Origin: Spirogloea muscicola
Lineage: Eukaryota; Streptophyta; Zygnematophyceae; Spirogloeales; Spirogloeaceae
Reading direction: 5' to 3'
NCBI GenBank assembly: GCA_009602725.1
Contig: WELB01000061.1
Location: forward strand, 521,730-558,073
DNA length: 36,344 bases
The position numbers and the translations under genes were made by a program. The notes under the pieces were generated by a model, which was not told the DNA's origin, did no database searches, and worked only from the letters and a program-made list of their open reading frames with translations. Of the stretch, positions 22,701-34,240 are shown piece by piece (the first letter of the stretch is position 1; every line of letters starts with the position of its first letter).

Positions 22701-24704
22701 CTGAAAGAAGTCAATGCTGGAATTACTGTTTGTCTTGGAAGCCGCAACTCAAGCACTTGGGCAGTGATGATAATCTTTGCAGGGACGGTGTGGACCTGGC
22801 AGCGTAGGCATGCATGACAGTGTTGTACGTCATTTGATCGGGCCAGAACTTGGACCGTGGCCGCATAGACCGCATCTCGCTGTACAAAGCTTGCACCGCG
22901 CCAACATCCCACAGCTTTGCATGGCAGCCCATCAACACATTGTACGTGATACGATCTGGCCGCACACCCCGCTTCTGCACAGCGTGGCCAACCATTTCAA
23001 TCAATGCTGCCGTATACTGGCAAACTCGCAACAGAAATCAATAAGCACAACCTTTTAAGCTTGAACTGTTTTCTGTAATATATTGTCTTGGCTATCTTGC
23101 ACATGGAGCCACACCTGCATCGATTGAAAGTACTCAATGCCACGTGCGTACTGCTCGGCATGCTTGAATGCGGCCAGAACGGTGTTGTGTGTGACTAAGT
23201 CTGGATGAAGCCCGTCATCCGTCATGCGCTGAAGCGCAGCCAGCGCCTCGTCAAGTCGCCCACAGACACCGCACGCGCTAATCAGCACGTTGTACGAGCC
23301 ACGGCTGGGCGCAATCTGCAGGAGCCGCAAAGCATGACAACTAAGTGCCAGCACCTTCTCTTGACTATTACATTGGTGCAGCTGACAGGTAGACTGAAGC
23401 CCTTCAAAGCTACGTAAGTTCATGTCACTGACTCTAATAGCTATGCTCTGAACTGCAACTTTTACGTGCTAGACCCTGCCCTACCCCCTGGATGAAGGCC
23501 TATAAACTCTTGTAAGGGTCGACAACCCATGGCACTTGCCCAAAGATACTATGAGCACTTGGCAATCGGCAAGGGCGTCACTCATAGGTGCTTTCTCTGG
23601 GACCAGACAGGCCCAGCCTCAAACAGATGACAACCTGAGCTCGCAGCATCTCGTCAAACAGGCTGATGGCGCCCCGCCAGTCGCCGGCCTTGCCGTGTGC
23701 GGACATGAGTGCCGCGTACGTCTCCACGTCTGGTTTGCACCTGCAATCGCACCCAGAGAGTTCGCTGCTGATGTAACCTTGTAATAAGCATGGTTACCCA
23801 CAAAAATTAAAGCTCTAGTTTAGTATGTCTCTTTGAACAAAGACAAGTATTGTTAATAACATGACACAGTGACGAGACCCAGTACGATGACAGTCAAAGT
23901 TGTCGAGCTTTGGGAGGCCAATACGCCTGCATCCCACCTCCACTCCTGCATCTCGTAGAAGAGGTGCCGCGCGTTGCCGACGAGGCGCTCCTGGGCCAGC
24001 TGCCGCAGCAGGACGTTGTACACCTCGGTGCGGGCGCGGTAGCATCGCTGGTTCTTCATCCAGTTGAAGACCTTGAGGCTGACGGCCTTGTTGCAGCGCG
24101 CCGCCACGCCCTGGCAACGCCGTGCTTCGCACAATGCAGCAGTCGGCTCAACAAGCTCTGCTGCTGAGGTTTTATTGAGTACCACATTAAGTAACACATC
24201 AAGTAACACATCATGTAACTTCTACTCGTGAGCTCAGTAGCTCAGTCTTAAGACTCGAAGAACGGATAGAGCAGCACCAGGGTCGATTCCGGAAATGGCA
24301 GCTATTGTATGACAGACCTTGATGAGCGCCAGGTAGAGCTTGCGGTCGGCGCGGCCGTCCCACGCGTTCAGTGCGGCGTCGATGTCCTCCCAGTGCCGCA
24401 GGCGCGCCACGGCCTCCACCGCCGCCGCCACTGACTGCGCCGCTTCTGCCCTTGCCATCTCGCCGCCGCTGCCGGCCCGCTTGCTCGACGTCCCGGACGT
24501 CCCGTTGCCGTCTCGCAGGAGGCCAAGCTCCGGCGCGACGGCGGCGACGACGGGCTCCACGACCGGCACGACCGCCGTGGCGGCCATGGCGGTGCTTCTC
24601 CATGTGGCCACCGCGGGACCGGCCGTGGCGGCGGCGGCGGCGACGGCCGGCGGCAGCGGCCTCGACGCTGCCAGGGCCGGACGCCATCGGCACGCCGTCG
24701 CCAT
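19747..24704 (-). CDS. P-class PPR protein, EMB2654-like
   Basis: Fourteen minus-strand exons join without a frame error to 871 residues: 24704-24318, 24110-23938, 23740-23635, 23315-23115, 22974-22796, 22626-22423, 22295-22064, 21943-21644, 21451-21346, 21173-20969, 20801-20669, 20432-20328, 20224-20094 and 19900-19747; all introns are GT-AG. The Ala/Arg-rich N-terminus lacks acidic residues and looks like an organelle transit peptide. Residues ~140-830 carry about 20 P-type 35-residue PPR motifs (such as VTFNTLIGAYG, VSYSALMQAYGNAG). Order and wording of blocks, including IAPSRGSYNVLISACG, DLVTHNTVLAAFK and LIAACDRSSKADMLSKVLEE, match plant EMB2654, a chloroplast PPR protein needed for rps12 trans-splicing in Arabidopsis. 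Orthology is inferred from remembered family pattern. No DYW, E or SMR tail is seen. Its start codon lies 59 bp downstream of the SPT-subunit stop on the same strand. Confidence 0.9.
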
Positions 24705-24763
24705 ATCGTTGCCGCCGCCACCGGGAGCCGCCGCGGCAGCTCAGAGCCGGCTCCTGCGGCGGT

Positions 24764-25088
24764 TTACCACCACTTGGCCAGGACGTGGTACGCGTTGTAG
24801 AGCAGCACCCAGAGCGTGAGCGCCGCCAGCGAGTCTGGCGGCGGGCGCTCAGTCAAGGCACGACGGCGGCAGAGCTCTGCGCCGACATTGCTGCGCAGCG
24901 GCCGGCTTTGGCGATAGCGGCGATTGGCGGCGGGGGATACTGAAGAGGTAGCGCTCCCACCAGTCCAGCATGTAGAGCCCGAAGGTCACGTTGTACTGGA
25001 AGAGCAGGCGCTCGCAGCGCGTCGCCGCCGCCGCCAGCGCGCCGCCGCCGCCGCCGCCGCNGCCGCCGCCGCCGCCGCCGCCGGCCAT
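24764..25088 (-). CDS. Small subunit of serine palmitoyltransferase (ssSPT-like)
   Basis: ssSPT proteins are tiny ER membrane proteins that activate the LCB1/LCB2 serine palmitoyltransferase, the first step of sphingolipid synthesis. Two exons (25088-24941 and 24834-24764) join to 72 residues. After a poly-Gly/Ala start comes YNVTFGLYMLDWWERYLF, almost the plant ssSPT signature. The splice rebuilds the expected Asn (LF|N) and is followed by a hydrophobic helix SLAALTLWVLLYNAYHVL and a short tail ending KWW. The single unknown base at 25062 falls inside the glycine-coding GCC repeat, so the number of glycines is uncertain. The gene is sandwiched between spermidine synthase and the PPR gene on the same strand. 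Confidence 0.88.
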
Positions 25089-25945
25089 GTCGGGCCGCCT
25101 TGCCGGGCCCTGGCCCGCCCGGCTCAGGATGGATAGGCCCAGGATAAATGGCATCGACACGTAAAGAATACAGCAATGCGAAGATAAACTTCTTCCAGTA
25201 GAGGGCGGCAAGTGGCCAGACCAAAACAATGAATGAGCAGATTTCGGAAAGGGCCAGAGAAAGGAAGGCGGTGAAGCACACGGCGGCTCAAGGTTGAAGT
25301 ATTATGATGTGAGCCCTTCCGAACGACGTTGTGGAAATGTAATGCCCTGGCAATGCAATTGTCTTGCGCTTTCCGACGACGCCCCGTTCAGACCCTGCTC
25401 ATTCCTTTAAGGAAGAAAGCGCGGCCAGATTGACTGGTGTGTGGGAAAGGCCAGCCCAAACGAATGGACAAGGTCTGAGGGAGCTTGAGTGCGAACGTCT
25501 AGGACTAAGACATCAGCCAAAATTCCTTTGGGCTGGCCTCTCACAGCCAATGCCTTACATTGAAAAAGCTGTTCCTTTCTTTCTTTTCTTTACATTCTTT
25601 ACTTTCTTTCTTCCTTGGCAGTCAACACCTTCTTGGCATGAGATTAACCTGGATCCCCAATCGAGTAGTCAGAGCTTACACAAGTTGCTGCAGTACTCTT
25701 CTTAAGCGTCACTTGAAATGATCACTGTGAGCTTGTGCAGATTGCTATGCCCTTTGTCAATGTCGATGTGCACTATTCCAAAGACAAAATAGTCGCCAAT
25801 GAGGACACCTTCGTGGGCGTCAATCTCATATTTGTGTCTGTCCTTATGAGCGAGCCAGGTAGGAGCTCTCGCAAACTTTTGCAAAACTAGGGTACTTGAA
25901 TGGTGGACGGATTGCTGTGAATTGTGGAATGGCAGGCGTATGCAG
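25089..25945. other. Intergenic region with repeats
   Basis: This is the upstream region of the SPT subunit and downstream region of spermidine synthase. 25188-25222 has a fragment of the AGGAAGACGCTTCCAG family (CTTCTTCCAGTAGAGGGCGG), and 25395-25580 holds hairpin-core repeats. A short TTTC microsatellite lies at 25575-25612. No gene is called. Confidence 0.6.
25395..25580 (+). repeat. Hairpin-core repeats, two modules
   Basis: 25410-25520 repeats the 19190-19310 block (read on the opposite strand) almost base for base, through GACTAAGACATCAGCCA. It is followed directly by TTTGGGCTGGCCTCTCACAG and CCAATGCCTTACATTG at 25525-25565, the module also seen at 18150 and 29450. Confidence 0.8.
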
Positions 25946-28537
<2,592 letters not shown>

Positions 28538-28802
28538 CGCCGCAGCGCAGAGGGAGCCGCACCTCCCCGGCCGAGTCCTGCCTCCCACCGCCGCCTCTGC
28601 CGCCGCCAATGCCGCTGGCGAAGGCCTGAGCAGCCGCGGCAGCAGAGCGTGAGCGAATCTGGCTCTGGAGGCAACAACGGTGGCGGCGGCACAGGCGAGC
28701 GCAGCTGGCCGCATGTCCGTCGGAGTGCTGGAGCGGCCGCCGTCGAGGCACACTGGCCTTGGCGTCGCCAGGAGCTCTGAGAGAAGGGCCATTGGAAGGC
28801 CT

Positions 28803-30031
28803 CGCGAGAAGGGAGGGTGGATGAGGTGAGGGCGTGAGGAGGAGGAGGGCAGTGGCGGCGATGGCGGCGCACCTCGACGTGGGCGCCCAGAGGAGGAGAA
28901 GGGGGGTGGTGGATGGGGGGCTGCTGCTGCCGGAGGGCCTTGGGAAGGCTTGGCGGATAATCGGAAAGGCATGGGACGGCAGTGGCTCGGAGTGCCAGTG
29001 CGATGGGGCTCGAGTACACTCTCTTTGCCCGCCCGCTGTGCTGCTCATCCAACTCTATCCTCTGCTTACGTCCTCCCATGGTAGGAGCTTCTGTTGGCTT
29101 CTGATTGCCTCTTCTGCTGCCAGAAGGCATCGATCTGATGGCTACCTATACCTCCTCTCGGCCTTCCTTTCATCACGTCTGTTCTCTTTTCATCACGTTG
29201 ACACTTTTCCTGCTGCAAGCTACTCTGACATGCGGCTGGTAACGAGGGGATATTGAGCCTCCATTCGTCGTAGCCACTCGAGGGGATGTGTGGTCTTATG
29301 TTTTCTGGCCCTCCTGACCTTGTCCAATCTTGTGTGGGCTGGCCTTTCACTGCCATCGCCCTCAACGGAGAACCTTATCACTTTCGTGGCAATAGTCCCT
29401 CCTTGCAACAGCTCCGAAGACTTATTTACTGCAATGCAATGTACATTCCTTTGGGATGGTCTCTCACAGCCATTGCCTTACATTGGGAAAGCTGTGTTTC
29501 CGGTGGGAGTGGAAAGAACCACTTAGTAATCTCTATTGAGGAGCCGCACGCAAATCAGAAAGACTAGCAGCCGGAAAGCAATCCCCCTGACGAAAGCCAG
29601 AGGCTGCAGCCAGAGCACGGCCGGCGCACTGTGAGAGGCCAGCCCCTAGGAATGTACATGAGAGGAAGACGCTTCCAGTAGAGGGCGAGAGCTGTGAGTG
29701 GCCAGCCCAGAAGAAAAGAGTGAACAGAGTTCGAAGGGGCCAGAAAAGCGCTAGTGCACACCGCGACTCGTCACTGGTAACTGGTGACTGGTAACTGGGT
29801 GCTCAACATCCCGTTGAGTGGCCGCAGGCTTGCTTCATGTGAACCAGCTTAAACCCCCGCGGACCTTAAACCCCGGCCTCCAGCCGCCGGAGGCCCCGCG
29901 CGCCGCGCCGCGTCCTGCGGCGCGCCTTGCGGGCGTACCTCCGGTGGCGGCGGCGACGGCAAGGCGCTGACGGAGGCGGGAGAAGGTCCAGGGTTTAGGT
30001 TTTAGGGTTGGGGTTTGGAGCGGCGGCGGCC
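28803..30031. other. Divergent intergenic region with repeats
   Basis: This lies between spermidine synthase (-) and the zinc-finger gene (+). The first part (28803-29100) is an open, Pro/Ser/Arg-rich frame on the minus strand, probably leader. 29220-29760 is repeats. 29770-29800 is a short GGTAACTGGTGACT tandem, and 29988-30017 is a telomere-like GGGTTTAGGTTTTAGGG tract just before the start codon. Confidence 0.6.
29220..29760. repeat. Cluster of dispersed repeat modules
   Basis: 29335-29355 and 29445-29500 are hairpin-core modules (TGGGCTGGCCTTTCACTGCC; GGGATGGTCTCTCACAGCCA). 29520-29630 is a copy of the first ~110 bp of the 950-1330 element, including ATCCCCCTGACGAAAGCCAG and GAGCACGGCC. 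29632-29655 and 29695-29710 are hairpin-core ends. 29663-29700 is the AGGAAGACGCTTCCAG module. The modules abut one another with no unique DNA between them, as in nested or chained insertions. Confidence 0.75.
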
Positions 30032-33000
30032 ATGGCGGGCTTCCTGAAGGCGGCGGCGGCGCGGGCGCGCGGCGCCGCCGAGTTCGCCCGCGACGCCGCC
30101 TTCGAGCTCAACGTCGGTGCGCCCACCAAGCCCATCACTTCTACATCNCGCCCACCAAACCCATCACTTCTACGTCCACTGCGTCCGTGTGGGCGATGTT
30201 GACATTCTTGGGAATCAGAAACCGCAAGCGTCTGCTAATATACCAAGGCGCGACTGGGAAAGCCAGCCAGTCACTGACAGAGGGGAATGTGGGTTAACAT
30301 GACGCGAGGCTGCAAGCTGGGCTACTCAGCCCTCTGAGTACCGTCGTGTTAGTGAGAAATGCAGCTGAGCTGAGCAGAAGCAGAGCAGAAAAGGGCTCAG
30401 GGAGCTCGGCTTTAAAATGAAGATAGCCTCAGATAGCTTTCGTGTTCAAATGCATTGTCTGTGGCGGCTCTCATGTTCCTGGCGCTCTACACACCTCTGG
30501 ATACATTTGGGTCTGTTGTTCTGATAACAGATTAACAATAACTGTTTGTCCTATACTTACTACAGTACTTGGGTTTGCAATCCAAGCAACAGAGGCCCAA
30601 GAGGCCCTGCGCACGGGCCTCGGCATCCCGCGCGCCGTCAGCAACATTGCCGGCCTCAGTGTCGCGGTGCGGAATCTCTGCCGTTTCCGCAGCCTCCCTC
30701 CGGAGCTCCTGCAAGGCCCGATAGTGGCACTAGTAGCAGCTCCAGCCCACATCGATTATGCACCTTCCAAGTCAAGAAAATTGGTTGCTTTTTCCCTGAT
30801 CGTACTGACTGGCGCCAGCATCGCCTCCGCAGCAGGCCGTGGCGGCCGCTGGCACAGCCGCCGTGACCTTCGACCTTGTCAGCAAGTTCTACGGGCCCAA
30901 GTGAGGACGCTCGCTGCCCCGCCTTACAATCCCCGCGCCAGCGCTTGTGCCAGGCGGCGGCACTCATTAAGTTTTAGGATTTAGTATTTAGGGTATAAGG
31001 GTTAGGGTTACGGTTTAGTGTTACCGGCGCTTATGACAGGCGGCGGGGGCCCTCAGTTGGCATTGATGCACATGGTTGGCGGTGCAGGGAGTGCCAGCGC
31101 TGCAGCGGGTGGGAGGGCCTGTGCTGCTCCACTTGCGGCGGCAGCGGCGAGCAGCTTATTGCCATTCGGAGCCCCAACCTCAAGCGGTGGGCTCCAGCAA
31201 GCATTCGTTGCCTTGATAATCAAGTAGGTGTCCATTGTGTAACTTTGTGCTTTACACAATGACTAATTTGGGTTCAGTGATGGGAAATCTGGATGCTATC
31301 TCTTGGCTCATGCTCGTGTTTGTGCGCAGGGGCGAGAGCGTAACAGTTGCCGCCATGGCAGCGGCGTTTGCGGGCGGCCGCGTAGGCATCATCCAGCTCC
31401 CTGGCTCCCTCGATGCCGGCCTCCCCCTGCCTCGCCGCACGTGCACCGCTTGCGACGGCACGGTAAACACCGCTGCTCTCATGTTCGCTCACAAGTTGTT
31501 GGCTGACGCTCTCACTAGCTCAGGTGCGACCCCATCTTGACGACTGGGCGCAGCGGTTGGGCTGCTGCAGGGCGTGATGAAGTGCCCAGAGTGCCACGGC
31601 CAAGCCTTCAAGAACAAGATCAGCTTCGACCGGGTCTACAGCGGCCTGTCCTCTTGCAGCTGATGGCAAATACCGAGCTTTGTGCCATGTGGGCCCTGGG
31701 CTGCTGGCTGATGCTTGTGGGAACCCTGATGGCGTGCAGATCTTTGATGCACCATTGTTCGGGTGGGACGCGCAGTTGCGGACCAAGCCCACAAATGTGA
31801 GTGCGGCAAACTATAACTTCATGTCTTAAATATATCTTTAAAATCCTAAAACGACAATATAGTAGTAATGAATCTAAGAACTTGAACCAGCATATCAAAT
31901 CACGAGGGCTCAAGCGTCTACTGACTCTGTTTCCTCCTGCTGCAATTGCTGCGTGCAGACAAACAAGGCGGCGGTCCTGACAGATCCAGGCAATGCGCGC
32001 TTCCTGCTGTTCGAACGGCCGGAGCTGGAGGGCGGTTTCACTATGCCTGAGGACGTCAAGCACGCGCTGTGGTGGCAGTATGAGGTCCGGCCAGTGGGCC
32101 GCCGTGCAACCGGCAATGACCACCCTGCAGCACCTTGCCGGTCGTATGCCTTTGAACATCTAAGGACCCCTCTGCAGCTGCGGGGGTTCTTGTTTTACGG
32201 TGTCAGAATGCGGCGATGTACGACATGGCACGCGAGAAGGTGGTGCGCAAGGAGGCCGGTTGGGAAGCCGCGCAACAGGTGCGCACAGACAGATCCTAAG
32301 CGACTGTACAATGAGTCTGAGACACTTTCTCAACCATTGGCACTTTCGTCCGTCCTCCTCCTTGTTGTGCCCTGGTCCCATTCGCATCAGCAAGTATAAA
32401 GCCTCGCGATGCAGTTGTGAGGCATGACCATATGAGTGCGGTGGATTGCTCATGCACTCTTGAATGCCAGTATATCAGAACCACAGTGCTGACCCTTTGC
32501 TTGCGTCTCGACCAGATGATGGCGGAGCTGGACCCGGATCGCGCGCTGCAGGACCCCGCCATCGTGCAGAGCTTCCCGGAGCACAGGGTGCAGCGCGAGC
32601 TCCTCGACAGGGCAGCCGCGCTGCCCCCGCCGCCGCGGCCTGAGGAGTGGGTGGTGATAATCATTTCATTCTGCTTCACTTGGAGCTGGAGCTAAAACCT
32701 AACCTCCACCTTAATCAGCTCAATTAGCTGGCAATGGTGTTAGATAGTGGCATTAAGGCATCTAGGTACACATTGCTTATACAACCCCTGTTCTGTATGT
32801 CCTGCCTGCTTTTGAGGGAAAGGTGGCAATGAATCTGACTGCGGTGGGTCGACCCATCGGCTCATGCAGAAGCTGCCGCCGTCGGTGGAGGCCCCAGACT
32901 GGAGGAAGCTGCAGAGCCCGGAGGAGCGGCGGGAGTGGGAGGCCATCCTTGCGCGCGAGCCGGCGGCGCAGGAGGCCCTGCTGGACCACGCGTGGCGGCG

Positions 33001-34063
33001 GGAGTGGCACGAGGCCCAGACCGCCGCGGCAGTGCAGGAGGCGCTGCTCGACGTGGCCGGCGGGGTGCGGCGGCCGGCGGCGCCGCCTCTGCCGCAGCCG
33101 AGGGCAGCCGAGGGCGGCGGCGGCGCTCCAGCTGCCGCTCGGCAGGAGGAGCCGCCACCGGGAGGAGGCAAGGGCAAGGCCGAGGTATGCAGGATCTGAC
33201 CCTAAAGCCTAGACTCAAAAGCCCTATACTCCTAACCCCTAAACGCCAGTAACCTAACCCCTAAATCGTTAGATTCGCCCGGCAGGAAGAGCCTCTGCCG
33301 GGATGAGGTAAGGGCAAGGCCGACGTATGCAGGAACCATCCTGAATCCAGACCCTTAACCCTTAACCTCAATGCACATCCTCTAAACCTAAGATCCTAAA
33401 CCCCTTGACCCTACACCCCTGGACCCCATGACCCTCAACCCTTAGACTCTACCACCTGCATCCGACATCCGCTCGGCAGGAAGAGCCTCTGCCAGGAGGC
33501 AAGGACAAGGCCGCGGTATGCAGAAACCATCTTAAAGCCTGATTCCTTGAGTACACCCTATTCTGCACCCTAAACCCTAGACCCTAGATTCTAAACCCCT
33601 GAACCTAGAACCCTTAACCCTCGATTCCTTTCTCCCTCAGTTCGTCAGTCCGTCGAGGCTTGCTGTCCTCCTTCCCTCTTCAGTACATAACACAACATAA
33701 GAGAACGTGCTCCCGCCTGTCCACCCTACCGCTGCTTTGTCCACTATCGTCCGCCCACCTCTCCACTCCCCCTCTGCATCTGCCCTCCCACCTGACTCGC
33801 TACCTTCCTGGACAACAGGCATTGGGTGGCCAATGAACTTGGGCTCCTCTCTTTCACGCCTTCGTGAAGCACCTTACAAGCTTTGCCTGTGATGTTGACT
33901 TTCACAGGCGAAGAAGGGCAAGGCGCCGGCCCCGAAGAAGCCGAGCGCCGAGGAGCTGCGGCGGCGTGAGAAGGAGGAGAAGGTGGCGAAGATGGCGCAG
34001 CACGCGGCAGAGCGTGAGGCCGCGCTGGCGCGCGCCAAGGAGGCCAAGGGGCGGCGCAGCTGA
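30032..34063 (+). CDS. Unrecognised protein with split DnaJ-type zinc finger
   Basis: I do not recognise the family. Exons seen: 30032-30116, 30593-~30732, ~30833-30900, 31088-31186, 31330-31462, 31571-31633, ~31660-31796, 31959-32084, 32207-32278, 32516-32650, 32870-33184 and 33908-34063, about 509 codons. Two CxxCxG..CxxCxG units are built across splice junctions: CQRCSGWEGLCCSTCGGSG (exon 4) and CTACDGT|GVMKCPECHGQA (exons 5/6). Together they resemble the DnaJ cysteine-rich domain of BSD2/ORANGE-type chaperones. After them come an uncharacterised region (ALCHVGPGLLADACGNPDG; RFLLFERPELEGGFTMPEDV), Trp/Glu-rich helices (PEERREWEAILAREP) and a Lys/Glu/Ala coiled tail ending KEAKGRRS. No J-domain is visible. 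Exon 6 ends in phase 0 while exon 7 needs phase 1, so a frameshift or missing bases is likely near 31634-31660. Confidence 0.7.
30117..30176 (+). other. Direct duplication around an unknown base
   Basis: CGCCCACCAAGCCCATCACT (30119 on) and CGCCCACCAAACCCATCACT (30149 on) are direct copies on either side of the N at 30148. This is the pattern left by an imperfect join of overlapping contigs. It lies in intron 1 of the zinc-finger gene. Confidence 0.8.
30962..31022 (+). repeat. Intronic telomere-like tract
   Basis: TTTAGGATTTAGTATTTAGGG followed by GGGTTAGGGTTACGGTTTAG lies in intron 3 of the zinc-finger gene, in TTTAGGG sense relative to transcription. Confidence 0.85.
33138..33541 (+). repeat. 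Three tandem copies of an exon end with its donor site
   Basis: The 3' end of exon 11 (CTCGGCAGGAGGAGCC...AAGGGCAAGGCCGAG|GTATGCAGG...CTAAAGCC, 33138-33215) is followed in the intron by two diverged copies at 33277-33355 and 33470-33541. Telomere-like CCCTAAAC sequence lies between them. The third copy keeps an AG before 33480 and a GT after 33515, enclosing 36 nt that are open in phase 0 (EEPLPGGKDKAA), so it could be a cassette exon. The second copy has an in-frame stop (GGATGA). Confidence 0.85.
33198..33640 (+). repeat. Long intronic telomere-like region
   Basis: Degenerate CCCTAAACCCT, CCCTTAACCC and CCCCTGACCC-type units fill most of the last intron (33185-33907) between the duplicated exon fragments. 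This is the longest such region in the window. Confidence 0.85.
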
Positions 34064-34240
34064 CGCTCGGCGCGGCTAGCGCGGAGCAAGTTGCCGATGA
34101 CCCATTGCCGATCTTAGCGTCCCAAGCGTTGAACTGCAACTAACGAGCGAGTGGGCGGACGCTCAGGCCGTCCTGGACTTCGTCACAGGGGGCGCACCTT
34201 GCCCTCGCAGCACACTGCCATCCCCAGGAGAATCTGCCAG

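Noticed and set aside
33198-33640. Telomere-like DNA considered as a true chromosome end
   Set aside because: Units are highly degenerate, of varying composition, and flanked on both sides by exons of one gene.
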